Source: Sphingobacterium phlebotomi
GTDB lineage: Bacteria; Bacteroidota; Bacteroidia; Sphingobacteriales; Sphingobacteriaceae
NCBI RefSeq assembly: GCF_008180195.1
Contig: NZ_VTAV01000002.1
Coordinates: 434,001-498,000, forward strand
Direction: 5' to 3'
DNA: 64,000 bases
The notes under the pieces are model-generated. The model did not search any database, had not been told where the DNA came from, and saw nothing but the letters and a program-made list of their open reading frames with translations. Below are positions 25,370 to 34,552 of this stretch, one piece after another. How positions within the stretch are numbered: position 1 is the stretch's first letter; each line of letters opens with the position of its first letter. Position numbers and translations under genes: made by a program.

Positions 25370-26599
25370 GTGCACACCATACTTTTCATCGGACTAGTTT
25401 GGCCAGAGCCCCAGTCATCTGCGGCAGGAACACGTATCCTGCAATTAATTCGGATGTTCCGAAGTGTGGGTTCCGAAGTGGTTTTCGCTTCGGCTGCTGC
25501 CAAATCACCCTATAGCCATCCGCTTTCCCAAGAGGGTGTTTGGGAAGAAGATATTCAGCTTAATGATAGCCGTTTTGATGCCTTTATTAGATCACTAAAA
25601 CCCGATATGGTGGTTTTTGACCGTTTTGTCAGCGAGGAACAATATGGATGGCGGATAAGGCAATATTGTCCGTCTGCATTAACGATATTGGATACAGAAG
25701 ATTTGCATTTTCTGCGACGGGCACGACAAGAAGCCGTAAAACGGAATACAGCATTGGATTATTATAATGATATTACCACGCGAGAGATTGCGGCGATATT
25801 GCGTTGTGACCTGTCTTTAATTATTTCGAAGAGCGAAATGGAACTTTTGTTAGCGTCTTTCCGCGTGCCAGCAGAACTTTTATACTATCTCCCTTTCTTA
25901 GAACCGAAAATAGAAAAATCAGCAACGAATAAATGGCTTCCTTTTGAGAAACGGAAAGATTTTGTATTTATCGGGAACTTTCTGCATGAGCCTAATTGGC
26001 ATACGGTTAAGGTACTGAAAGCACAAATATGGCCTCAAATAAGGAAACAGCTACCTCAAACGGAATTGCACATTTACGGTGCTTATGCCAGTGAAAAGGT
26101 CTATCAGCTACATCAGCCCAAAGATAGTTTTTTGATAAAAGGAAGGGCGGTGGACGCCCGTAAGACGCTTGAAGCTTATCGTGTGCTGATTGCCCCCATT
26201 CCATTTGGAGCAGGTATAAAAGGTAAATTTATTGATGCGATGCAGGCGGGAACGCCATCGGTTACGACTGCTGTAGGAGCAGAATCGATGACGATTGATG
26301 GACATTGGAATGGGTATATTGAAAATGATTTGGATCGCTTTGCAGAGAAAACGGCTCTTTTGTATAGCGATCGGAAGGTATGGTACAAGGCGCAGGAAAG
26401 AGGGGTAAATATCCTAAATGCAACGAGTAGTAAAGAACAGTTTGAAACGCCATTTCTTGTGCATATAAATGAATTGAAAGCCGGATTGGAGACACATCGT
26501 CGGAGAAATTTTATTGGGCAGATCTTACAGAACCAGTACCATAGCGCCAGCAAATATATGTCGCTTTGGATTGAGGAGAAAAATAAGAATGTACAATAA
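25370..26599 (+). CDS. Glycosyltransferase family 4-type protein
   Basis: A 409-residue protein starting with GTG; no in-frame ATG precedes the conserved N-terminal strand HTILFIGLVWPEPQSSAAG. The two Rossmann halves are visible. The N-terminal acceptor domain runs to about residue 185. The C-terminal donor domain has DFVFIGNFLHEPNWHTVKVL, ELHIYGAY, RVLIAPIPFGAGIKGKFIDAMQAGTPSVTTAVGAE and YSDRKVWYKAQERG. The motif PFGAGIKGKFIDAMQAG corresponds to the nucleotide-sugar phosphate site of GT4 enzymes. No signal peptide is seen, so it is cytoplasmic. The acceptor is unknown. It is 37 bases after the DUF3999-like gene but seems functionally unrelated. Confidence 0.85.
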   Translation: MHTILFIGLVWPEPQSSAAGTRILQLIRMFRSVGSEVVFASAAAKSPYSHPLSQEGVWEEDIQLNDSRFDAFIRSLKPDMVVFDRFVSEEQYGWRIRQYCPSALTILDTEDLHFLRRARQEAVKRNTALDYYNDITTREIAAILRCDLSLIISKSEMELLLASFRVPAELLYYLPFLEPKIEKSATNKWLPFEKRKDFVFIGNFLHEPNWHTVKVLKAQIWPQIRKQLPQTELHIYGAYASEKVYQLHQPKDSFLIKGRAVDARKTLEAYRVLIAPIPFGAGIKGKFIDAMQAGTPSVTTAVGAESMTIDGHWNGYIENDLDRFAEKTALLYSDRKVWYKAQERGVNILNATSSKEQFETPFLVHINELKAGLETHRRRNFIGQILQNQYHSASKYMSLWIEEKNKNVQ

Positions 26600-26727
26600 C
26601 ATTCTTTTCAAATTAGATTTTTTTTTTACTTTGGTTGCGGCTAAACTAAATTAATGTATTTGTACGGTCGGAATGCTGAGAGGAGTATTCTTTCCTGCCG
26701 TTTAGATTTAAGAGAGAGTAAAGAAAC

Positions 26728-28464
26728 ATGGTTGACTATCAAATAAAAGAAAGTCCGGAAGTTTATGACGCTATTGTTGTGGGTTCTGGAGCTGGTGGTG
26801 GTATGGCGGGTTATATCTTAGCCCATGCTGGACTTAAGGTATTGATGTTGGAAGCTGGACCGTTTTGGGATCCTGCAAAAGACGCATTGCAGTTGCGGTG
26901 GCCTTGGGAGTCGCCCCGTAGAGGAGCAGGAACGACTCGTCCGTTTGGCGACTTTGACGCCGCTTATGGCGGTTGGCAATTAGATGGAGAACCTTATACA
27001 ACGGTAAAGGGAACAGAATTTGAATGGTTTCGTGCCCGTATGCTTGGTGGTCGAACCAATCACTGGGGACGTATTTCTTTACGGATGGGTCCGGACGATT
27101 TCAAGCCAACGGATGGACTCACAGAGGAGTGGCCAATTACGTATGAAGAGGTTAAACCATTTTATGATCGTGTAGACCGTATGATTGGTATATACGGAAC
27201 GGTAGAAGGTATACGAAATGAGCCGGATGGTATCTTTATGAAGCCTCCGAAACCCCGTTTGGGTGAACTTTACATTGCTCGAGGTGCAAAAAAAGCAGGT
27301 GTTCCGGTAATTCCCGGACGAGGTGCAGTTTTGACCGAATCTTCTCCAGAGATCAAAGGACGTGGAACATGTTTCTATTGTGGTCAGTGTGGAAGGGCTT
27401 GCAAGGTTTATGGCGATTTTTCTTCCTCTTCCTGCTTGGTCATCCCGGCAATGAAGACTGGAAATCTAAAAGTGATAGACAATGCTATGGTTCGCGAAGT
27501 ACTCACGAATGATGAGGGATTGGCGACCGGTGTTTCTTATGTGGATACGAAGAGCTTACAAGAATATGCCGTCAGAGGAAAAACGGTTATTCTGGGTGCG
27601 AGTGCCTGTGAAAGTGCACGCATTATGCTGAACTCCAAATCATCCACTCACCCCGGTGGACTTGCTAACAGCACTGGTCTGGTGGGAAGGTATTTACACG
27701 ACTCGACAGGATCAAGCGCTTGGGGATTTTTACCTCAATTACTTGACAGGAAACGTTATAACGAAGATGGCGTAGGCAGCGTGCATATTTATTCTCCTTG
27801 GTGGGAAGACAATAAAAAACTGACTTTCCCGAGAGGCTATCATATAGAATATGGCAGTGGCTTGAATATGCCGGGGTATGGATTCTTGAACTGGGTTCCT
27901 GGTGCCGTTGGAATGGTGGCGGGAAAGAATGGAGAATCACGAGATAGCGGCGGATACGGCACATTGCTCAAGCAAGATTATCGCCGCTTTTATGGAGCAT
28001 CCATCGGAATGGCTGGACGCGGTACGGCCTTGGCAAGAAAGGATAACTATTGTGAAATAGATCCCACACGAGTAGATAAATATGGTATTCCCGTATTGCG
28101 TTTCCATTACAAATGGGCGAATGAAGAAGTAGAACAAGCCAAACACATGCAAGAGACATTCAAGTCTGTCATGCATGAGATGGGTGCTATTGTTTTGTCG
28201 GACGAGCAGGGGCCAGAAACAAAATATGGTTTGGAAGCCCCGGGCGTAATTATCCACGAAGGAGGTACCACCCGTATGGGAAATGATCCGAAAGCTTCTG
28301 TATTGAATAAATGGGGACAAGCGCATGATTGTAAGAATTTGTATGTGGTGGATGCAGGTCCTTTTGTGCAACAAGGTGACAAAAATCTAACTTGGACCAT
28401 CTTAGCAATGTCAATGCGGACAGCAGAATACATATTGGAAGAGAAGAAAAAGTTAAACGGCTAA
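26728..28464 (+). CDS. GMC-family FAD-dependent dehydrogenase, catalytic subunit
   Basis: A 578-residue GMC oxidoreductase. The FAD-binding dinucleotide motif is VVGSGAGGGMAGYILAHAGLKVLMLEAG. The family block RMLGGRTNHWGRIS follows. The C-terminal domain has HEGGTTRMGNDPKASVLN and NLYVVDAGPF, with His252-type and Asn catalytic region candidates. Cys215, Cys218, Cys221 and Cys225 form a CX2CX2CX3C cluster that resembles the Fe-S motif of FAD-dependent sugar dehydrogenases. It is followed 12 bases later by a subunit-3-type small protein, as in FAD-glucose/gluconate dehydrogenase complexes. Substrate is probably a sugar or sugar acid. There is no Tat/Sec signal here; the small subunit may carry the complex to the periplasm. 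Confidence 0.9.
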   Translation: MVDYQIKESPEVYDAIVVGSGAGGGMAGYILAHAGLKVLMLEAGPFWDPAKDALQLRWPWESPRRGAGTTRPFGDFDAAYGGWQLDGEPYTTVKGTEFEWFRARMLGGRTNHWGRISLRMGPDDFKPTDGLTEEWPITYEEVKPFYDRVDRMIGIYGTVEGIRNEPDGIFMKPPKPRLGELYIARGAKKAGVPVIPGRGAVLTESSPEIKGRGTCFYCGQCGRACKVYGDFSSSSCLVIPAMKTGNLKVIDNAMVREVLTNDEGLATGVSYVDTKSLQEYAVRGKTVILGASACESARIMLNSKSSTHPGGLANSTGLVGRYLHDSTGSSAWGFLPQLLDRKRYNEDGVGSVHIYSPWWEDNKKLTFPRGYHIEYGSGLNMPGYGFLNWVPGAVGMVAGKNGESRDSGGYGTLLKQDYRRFYGASIGMAGRGTALARKDNYCEIDPTRVDKYGIPVLRFHYKWANEEVEQAKHMQETFKSVMHEMGAIVLSDEQGPETKYGLEAPGVIIHEGGTTRMGNDPKASVLNKWGQAHDCKNLYVVDAGPFVQQGDKNLTWTILAMSMRTAEYILEEKKKLNG

Positions 28465-28475
28465 TCGAAAAAGAC

Positions 28476-29114
28476 ATGAATAGAAGAGAATCTCTTAAAG
28501 CATTAGGTTTGCTTGCCGCAGGAGCGGGTGTTTTAGCGACAGCTTGTAATGGAGAACATGCGAAAGAAGCAAGAATCGCCAACGAGACTTCTGATAAGTT
28601 GCCGGGCGTAGAAGATTGGGAACATGAGCGAACGCAAAAATTATTAGAAGAAAGGTTTTTTACAGACCACGAAATGGCGACCATTACGGTATTAGCAGAT
28701 ATTATTATTCCAAAGGATGATGTATCGGGCAGTGCCTCAGAAGCAGGCGTGCCGGACTTTATCGAATTTATCGTAAAGGATCTTCCCTCTAACAAAATCC
28801 CCATGCGTGGTGGGTTGAAATGGATGGATGTGCAATGCCAAAAACGATATGGGAATGCGTTTATAAAATGTACTGAAGAGCAGCAGATTGAACTTATCGA
28901 CGAGATTGCATATCCTGATAAGGCAAAGCCAGAAATGCAACAAGGGGTGGCATTTTTCTCTTTGATACGTAACTTGACAGCCTCAGGATTCTATACCACC
29001 GAATTGGGTGTCAAAGATATCGGCTATGTGGGGAATAGACCCGGTGTGTGGAACGGTGTTCCGGAAGACGTTTTGAAGGAGCACGGATTCAACCCCGAAA
29101 ACTTTTTTGGATAG
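28476..29114 (+). CDS. Gluconate 2-dehydrogenase subunit 3-type small subunit
   Basis: The ATG at 28476 is chosen because it gives MNRRESLKALGLLAAGAGVLATAC, with a twin-arginine motif and a lipobox-like C; earlier in-frame ATGs lie inside the upstream gene. The 212-residue product shows FFTDHEMATITVLADIIIPKDDVSGSASEAGVPDFIEFIVKD, the family hallmark of subunit 3. Such subunits act as the Tat-exported chaperone that carries the FAD subunit across the membrane. It is 11 bases after the GMC gene. A cytochrome c subunit, usual in these complexes, is not coded next to it. Confidence 0.9.
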   Translation: MNRRESLKALGLLAAGAGVLATACNGEHAKEARIANETSDKLPGVEDWEHERTQKLLEERFFTDHEMATITVLADIIIPKDDVSGSASEAGVPDFIEFIVKDLPSNKIPMRGGLKWMDVQCQKRYGNAFIKCTEEQQIELIDEIAYPDKAKPEMQQGVAFFSLIRNLTASGFYTTELGVKDIGYVGNRPGVWNGVPEDVLKEHGFNPENFFG

Positions 29115-29174
29115 TATAGCTTATAATTCTCATAGACAGATTGTTACAATAACTGTATAGCGTGTGTTCCATAT

Positions 29175-29201
29175 AAGCCCGGCCATAAACAGGCCGGGCT
29201 T
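29175..29201. terminator. Bidirectional hairpin terminator
   Basis: A perfect 10-bp stem AAGCCCGGCC/GGCCGGGCTT with a 7-base loop lies between the convergent dehydrogenase and SusD genes. The AT-rich flanks could serve both directions. Confidence 0.85.
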
Positions 29202-29216
29202 TGTAAAAGTTAACGG

Positions 29217-30677
29217 TTACAAATCGAACCACATTTTGTCGCTATACCTGGGTTGCGGATTAGGAATATTCGGATTCGCGGCTGTCTCATCCGGAGACAA
29301 TGTCCATCTGCGAATAAGCGGACCGGCAGGAGCTCCAGAGGGAAGTGAAAGAATCGGGACTTCCTGCCCTTCAGGACCGGATCTTCTCCACTGTATAAAC
29401 GCATCTTGTGGTCTGTCCATGAAATCGATCCATTGTTGTATATGTATTTCATTCAATGGATTGGTGGTAGATACCAGACTTTCTAAATCCTCGGACACAA
29501 AGCTGGTGGCGTCGCTTACTGAAGCACCGTAGAATATACAAGCTTGCTTTACACCTTCTTTATAAAGTTCGTCGGCTTTCGTTAAATCTTGTGTTACGCC
29601 CAATCCTCTAGCATACGCTTCGGCTTGCAGCAACAGTAACTCATGATACGACAATATTACAGATGGAGCATCGGCTCTATATAGCTTTGCAGAAATAGTA
29701 GCAGTCTCTTCACTAGCGTCTAAATTTGTTCCAACCGCTATAAATTCACCATTGGCTGCTTCACCGGCATCAAAATACAAGGGAATCCTGGGGTCATTAA
29801 TATGCATATAGTTGAGTACATTCGTGTTCGCGAAAAACCAATTGTTTACGCCACTATTAAAATCTTTGAGTAATCGAAATTTAGGATTCTCGTTGTTCTC
29901 CCTTTCGTAATACTTGTGTATCCAACTGTCGGCAGTAGAGGAAATCATATTATCAGCGCTCAGTAACTGACCTATCTGCTCAGCAACGGTAGGCTCTGCA
30001 TCGACCATCAACATAAAGACCTTGAATTTGATAGAATTAGCAAGTTTTTTCCACTGGGACATCTCCCCATTATAGTAAATATCATAATCTTTGATCTTTA
30101 GAACATTATCTTCCTCTATCTGCGCAATAGCTTCGTCCAATAAGCGGACGATGCCATAAAGAACATCCTTCTGATTGTCATACTTGGGATAAGGAAACTC
30201 CTCCGGATTCCAGGCTTCAGAGAATGGGACATCACCGTACAGGGCCGTTGCCTCATATATAAACTGGGCAAGCACAATTTTGCTTTGTGCAGCTGCGTTG
30301 TTCTGTACAGGATCGGCACTTTCTGCAATTTTTATGGCTTGCATCAAGTTATTGCCCCCGGTGCTATAATAGGTTTTCCACGTATTTCCAAGGGAATAGA
30401 CACTAATATCATACACATTTTCCCGACCCCAACCGAAGTTTCCGCCACTGGCGAGGTTTTGCGCCATCAGTCCGACCGGAAGCCAGCCATCACCACTATT
30501 TTTATTCGCATCCCACGCGGTGACGGCATATCCAAAAACTAAGGATGGATCGATTTCCGTTGCCGTCAGCGGACTTTTATTGATATCCAGATAATCATTA
30601 CAGGAGGTGTTGGAGAGAAGTAACGCTCCTATAATGAACGAACACCCTATTCTTTTCGTTATAAATCTCATTTCCAA
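29217..30677 (-). CDS. SusD/RagB-family lipoprotein (group 2)
   Basis: A 486-residue lipoprotein with lipobox NTSC and a start like NDYLDINKSPLTATEIDPSL. The family blocks are SKIVLAQFIYEATALYGDVPFSEAW, FPYPKYDNQKDVLYGIVRLLDEAI, LSYHELLLLQAEAYARG and YKEGVKQACIFYG. It matches SusD-like group 2, usually linked to transporters for peptides or polymers as well as glycans. A shorter start at the second ATG (MRFITK) is possible. It follows its SusC partner by 5 bases on the minus strand. Confidence 0.92.
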   Translation of the reverse strand: MEMRFITKRIGCSFIIGALLLSNTSCNDYLDINKSPLTATEIDPSLVFGYAVTAWDANKNSGDGWLPVGLMAQNLASGGNFGWGRENVYDISVYSLGNTWKTYYSTGGNNLMQAIKIAESADPVQNNAAAQSKIVLAQFIYEATALYGDVPFSEAWNPEEFPYPKYDNQKDVLYGIVRLLDEAIAQIEEDNVLKIKDYDIYYNGEMSQWKKLANSIKFKVFMLMVDAEPTVAEQIGQLLSADNMISSTADSWIHKYYERENNENPKFRLLKDFNSGVNNWFFANTNVLNYMHINDPRIPLYFDAGEAANGEFIAVGTNLDASEETATISAKLYRADAPSVILSYHELLLLQAEAYARGLGVTQDLTKADELYKEGVKQACIFYGASVSDATSFVSEDLESLVSTTNPLNEIHIQQWIDFMDRPQDAFIQWRRSGPEGQEVPILSLPSGAPAGPLIRRWTLSPDETAANPNIPNPQPRYSDKMWFDL

Positions 30678-30682
30678 ATTAA

Positions 30683-33600
30683 TTAAAAAGTCAAACGGAC
30701 ATTTACTCCAAACGATCTTGCAGATGGCACATTATAAAATTCAACAGCTTCGCCTACGCTACCTGCTCCGAAAAAGTTGGATTCCGGATCGACGTGAGGC
30801 ACTTCACTCTTGATCAGCCAGAGGTTTCTGCCCTCTACTCCGATTTCCGCAGATTTAAAAACTTTCTGGCCAGATAACAGGCGGTTTGGCAAGGCGTAGG
30901 AGACACGCAGTTCACGTAATTTGATATAAGAAGCATCAAAGATATTGGCCTCGGTATTGGCCGCTTTGTAATTTTCTGACCAAAAAAGCTGATGGCTTTC
31001 CACAGGAACATCATTCTGAACCAAACCATTTCCTTTATCAACCAACGCATCGTCGATAATTGGCTGCGACCTGTCGCCACCGGTTTCTTTGGCCATACCC
31101 GAAGTTCTTAATCCCTCAACAGTACCAGAATAGAATGAACCTCCATGCCGGATATCAACCAGACCACTTACGGTGAATGATTTATAGTTAAAATTGGTGT
31201 TGATTCCCAGCATCCAGTCTGGATAAAGGTTGCCCAGACGCTTATTGTCTTCTGTTAATCGCAGTCCGTTATCTGCATCTACAATATACTTCCCTGTCTC
31301 TGCGTCACGCTGAAACGCTTTTCCGTAAAGTCCGAAAGATTTTCCTTTTTCAGCTTTGATTTGCAAACCACTCCACCCCGAAGCGGCACTATATTCAGGC
31401 AATTCATCTGTAAGTTCCTCTACTATCTGGGTATTTTTGGAGAAGTTAAAATCAATACCCCAGTTAAAATTTATAGTCTTTACGGGCACCAGGTTGAAAG
31501 CAACTTCTATACCCTTGTTTCTCACCAGACCTACGTTAACGTATTTTGAGAAATAGCCGGTTGATATGGCCACATCAATGGGGATAAGCTGATCTTTTGT
31601 AGCACTGTTATAGTAATTAAAATCAACTCCGATCCGGTTTTGCAAAAAACTCAGTTCAGCGCCGATTTCAAACGAGTTTTGCCTTTGCGGTACCAAGTCA
31701 TAATTTGGCAATATTCTCGGCCCGGTAAATGCAGTCTCTATAGGTCCAAATGGGAAAATATTTGAATTGCCGTGAAACTGCAAAAACACTTGTGAAACCG
31801 GAGTATATTGGTAATCTAACTGATAGGCGTCCATGTCACTCCCGACCTGCGCCCAGCTGGCTCTTAATTTACCATAGCTTAACCACGCAGGCAGCTCCTC
31901 TTCAAAGGCATCCGAGAAGATAAACGAACCGCTGGCAGAAGGATAGAAATAAGAACGGCTATGCAATGGGAGCGTAGAGCTCCAGTCGTTTCGGCCGGTC
32001 ACGTTCAAAAATAGATAATCCTTGTATGACATTCCCAAGTCGCCGAACACGCCGACTATACGTCTCTTGCTGTACGCTCTCGATGGAACCGTATTTGCGG
32101 CATTCGGGTAATTCCATAATTGATCTATTGTCAGATTTGTGGCTGTTATCAGTGTAGACTCCGATTGTCTGTCGTTAATGTTGTTGCCCAACATCAAACT
32201 AAATTTGAAATCATCCACCAAATTGTCTTGACTAACAGTGACGATAAGGTCGTTGTTTATCTGTCTGCTGAATAACTCCGTATTGTAGAACGCTCCATTA
32301 ACTACACTGGCTGTACCTTTTCTAACCACACTGCTTCTTTTTTCAAGTGTAATATCTCCCCCCAGATTATTGGATATCGTTATCCAGTCAACAGGTTTGT
32401 ACGTCAGATTATAGCTGCCATAGAATCTATCAACAACATTATCATTTGTATTGTAGTTCATAATCCAATAAGGGTTGTTACCGTCCTTTAATGAACCGAG
32501 AAAAATCTGCTCTCCGGTAAGAGGATCTTCAAAATTGTTTTTGAGGTCGTTGATGTCAACCACACGTGGAATAGAATAGACTGAAGACAGCAAAATGTTT
32601 GGGTTGTTGGAGCTTTGCGCAGGTCTTCCTGCGGCATCTATACGCGCGTATGTTCCGCTAAATCGCGATGATAATTTTTCAGAAAACTGGTTTCCCGCAT
32701 TTAACGACAGATTGTATCTTTTTAATTCGCTGTTCGGGATTATCCCTTTTTCACCCGTATGCGTCAAACCCAATCGATAATCCGATGATTCAGTCCCACC
32801 TGCAATACTTACATTATTGATATTGGAATATCCGGTATTGAAATAGTCCTTTACATTATTGGGATACGCGTGGAGTTGAACATCACGGCCTAAGAAATCT
32901 TTTACGGTTTGACCAGTGATTTTCGGCCCCCATCCGTTCAGGTACCGCATATTATATACATATTCTCCTATACCGGAGTCGAAATTTCCTTGGGCATAAT
33001 CGTTCTGAAAGTCCGGAAGAAGCAAGGGGTTGTCAAATCGCATAGAAGAACTTACTGTAACTGATGGAGATCCTCCTCCGGTTCCCTTTTTCGTCGTAAC
33101 GATAATCGCGCCATCCTTTGCCCGCGATCCATACAAGGCTGTAGCTGCGGCTCCTTTGAGGACCGTAAGTGACGCAATATCGTCCGAACTAATATCGCCT
33201 ATTCTATTCCCAAAATCAATATTGCGTGCTGTAGTTCCGCCCGCCGAAGTGCCATCGGTCACGGGCGTCCCGTCGATTACCCACAATGGGGTGCTGCCAT
33301 CTAGTGAGTTTACGCCACGGATAACAATTTTACTTGACCCTCCAACGGTTCCCGATTGTGAACTGATACGTACGCCAGGGGCCTTTCCCGCCAACGCATT
33401 AATAAGATTGGTTTCTCTGGCTTTTGTTAATTCATCGGCATTGAGTATAGAAGCACTATAGCCCAACGATTTGGATTGTCTCTCGATACCCATTGCTGTT
33501 ACAACGACTTCATCCAGCGTTTCGGAGTCAGCAGCCAATTGTACATTGACCACCGACTGATTGCTAACATGTACCCGTTGACCAGCATATCCCATGTAAG

Positions 33601-33823
33601 AAAATACCAGTATGGGATCGTTTCCGGAAACCTGAACAGCATAATTTCCTGTGCCATCGGTCTGCGTTACCTGTGACGTGCCAAAGATAGCTACGGATAC
33701 CCCTAATAGCGGATTTCCATCGACTGCAGAAGTTACTTTACCGCGTATTTGTCGGGTTTGTGCGAAGGCCCCCCCGATTAGGCAGGTTATCATAAATAAT
33801 AAAGGGAGTAATTTTTTGTCCAT
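30683..33823 (-). CDS. SusC/RagA-family TonB-dependent transporter without STN domain
   Basis: A 1046-residue outer-membrane transporter. A signal peptide ends at GGAFAQ. The carboxypeptidase-like domain is RQIRGKVTSAVDGNPLLGVSVAIFG (residues about 25-97). The TonB-box/plug region starts near LDEVVVTAMGIERQSKSLGYS, with IRGVNSLDGSTPLWVIDGTPV and GAAATALYGSRAKDGAIIVTTKKG. The barrel ends with RSFGVNVRLTF. Unlike the SusC at 12057, it has no STN domain and no sigma/anti-sigma pair, so it is regulated differently. Its operon contains an OMP upstream and SusD downstream but no hydrolase. Confidence 0.95.
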   Translation of the reverse strand: MDKKLLPLLFMITCLIGGAFAQTRQIRGKVTSAVDGNPLLGVSVAIFGTSQVTQTDGTGNYAVQVSGNDPILVFSYMGYAGQRVHVSNQSVVNVQLAADSETLDEVVVTAMGIERQSKSLGYSASILNADELTKARETNLINALAGKAPGVRISSQSGTVGGSSKIVIRGVNSLDGSTPLWVIDGTPVTDGTSAGGTTARNIDFGNRIGDISSDDIASLTVLKGAAATALYGSRAKDGAIIVTTKKGTGGGSPSVTVSSSMRFDNPLLLPDFQNDYAQGNFDSGIGEYVYNMRYLNGWGPKITGQTVKDFLGRDVQLHAYPNNVKDYFNTGYSNINNVSIAGGTESSDYRLGLTHTGEKGIIPNSELKRYNLSLNAGNQFSEKLSSRFSGTYARIDAAGRPAQSSNNPNILLSSVYSIPRVVDINDLKNNFEDPLTGEQIFLGSLKDGNNPYWIMNYNTNDNVVDRFYGSYNLTYKPVDWITISNNLGGDITLEKRSSVVRKGTASVVNGAFYNTELFSRQINNDLIVTVSQDNLVDDFKFSLMLGNNINDRQSESTLITATNLTIDQLWNYPNAANTVPSRAYSKRRIVGVFGDLGMSYKDYLFLNVTGRNDWSSTLPLHSRSYFYPSASGSFIFSDAFEEELPAWLSYGKLRASWAQVGSDMDAYQLDYQYTPVSQVFLQFHGNSNIFPFGPIETAFTGPRILPNYDLVPQRQNSFEIGAELSFLQNRIGVDFNYYNSATKDQLIPIDVAISTGYFSKYVNVGLVRNKGIEVAFNLVPVKTINFNWGIDFNFSKNTQIVEELTDELPEYSAASGWSGLQIKAEKGKSFGLYGKAFQRDAETGKYIVDADNGLRLTEDNKRLGNLYPDWMLGINTNFNYKSFTVSGLVDIRHGGSFYSGTVEGLRTSGMAKETGGDRSQPIIDDALVDKGNGLVQNDVPVESHQLFWSENYKAANTEANIFDASYIKLRELRVSYALPNRLLSGQKVFKSAEIGVEGRNLWLIKSEVPHVDPESNFFGAGSVGEAVEFYNVPSARSFGVNVRLTF

Positions 33824-33841
33824 GTTATACCTCTATCCTTT

Positions 33842-34360
33842 TTACAGGCGGAAAGACAAACCGGCACTCAGTACGCTGGCTCCGTAGCCCAGTTCAGCAA
33901 AAGCACCGATCTTTTCCGTAAACCAATACTTCGAACCTATATGTATGCCCCACAGTACGCCACCGGCAGAGGACGATATGGGCTCTGCCCTGCTGCCGTC
34001 CCATTTTACAGAGGCGATGTTGTAACCAAGCATCAACCCACCATAAGGATCGAATTTGTCAGAATCTACTTTAAAATGATAAGATCCTCTTGCTGCGGCC
34101 AGAATATAGGTGTATTTCCAATCGCCTATGCCCCCATACGTCTCTTTTTCCTGGGCGTATGCCAGATAACCGCCGACACTGATGCGGTCGGTTATTGCCT
34201 GTTCATAGCTTATACCTACAGGAACACCTATCCCACCGCCGATTCCGATTCCGATATTGACTGTCTTTTCGCCTTTAGGGAACGATTGTGAACAGGAATC
34301 CATGGCATACATCATGCATATCAGTAGAATCAATGTGATGTTTTTAATCTTTTCAATCAT
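33842..34360 (-). CDS. Small outer-membrane beta-barrel protein
   Basis: A 172-residue protein with a signal peptide (LILLICMMYAMDSC). It continues as alternating amphipathic strands such as NIGIGIGGGIGVPVGISYEQ, RISVGGYLAYAQE and YTYILAAARGSYHF, and ends with LGYGASVLSAGLSFRL. This fits the porin/OmpW-like eight-stranded barrel group. The signal end includes a Cys, so lipid modification cannot be excluded. It lies 18 bases before the susC gene and probably leads that operon. Role unknown. Confidence 0.75.
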   Translation of the reverse strand: MIEKIKNITLILLICMMYAMDSCSQSFPKGEKTVNIGIGIGGGIGVPVGISYEQAITDRISVGGYLAYAQEKETYGGIGDWKYTYILAAARGSYHFKVDSDKFDPYGGLMLGYNIASVKWDGSRAEPISSSAGGVLWGIHIGSKYWFTEKIGAFAELGYGASVLSAGLSFRL

Positions 34361-34552
34361 ATTCTATTTTGTTTAAATGTTGAGATCAAAATTAGTGTTG
34401 ACAATTTCCTGTTTCTTCGGTAGTAATACGGAATATCTTCAATCCGTTCATTCCCGTAGTGCCGTAACGGATTGCTACGTAGAACTACGTATTTGCGCTG
34501 TTCATCAGCAATACGGGGGAAAACCATGTAACTCCTGGATAACTTTGCAGAT
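34361..34552. promoter_or_regulatory. Divergent promoter region rich in inverted repeats
   Basis: This 192-base gap separates the OMP-SusCD operon (minus) from two lipoprotein genes (plus). It contains AATCCGTT ... AACGGATT (34441-34448 with 34466-34473) and TACGTAG-AA-CTACGTA (34476-34491). The motif GTAGTAATACGGAA (34420-34433) recurs in two other gaps of the signalling cluster. The minus strand has a -7-like TAATTTTG (complement of 34387-34394). Confidence 0.55.
34540..34547 (+). promoter_or_regulatory. -7 element TAACTTTG close to the start codon
   Basis: It matches TAnnTTTG and ends 5 bases before the ATG of the 34553 lipoprotein gene, so the transcript would be leaderless or nearly so. 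No TTG at -33 spacing is evident. Confidence 0.5.
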
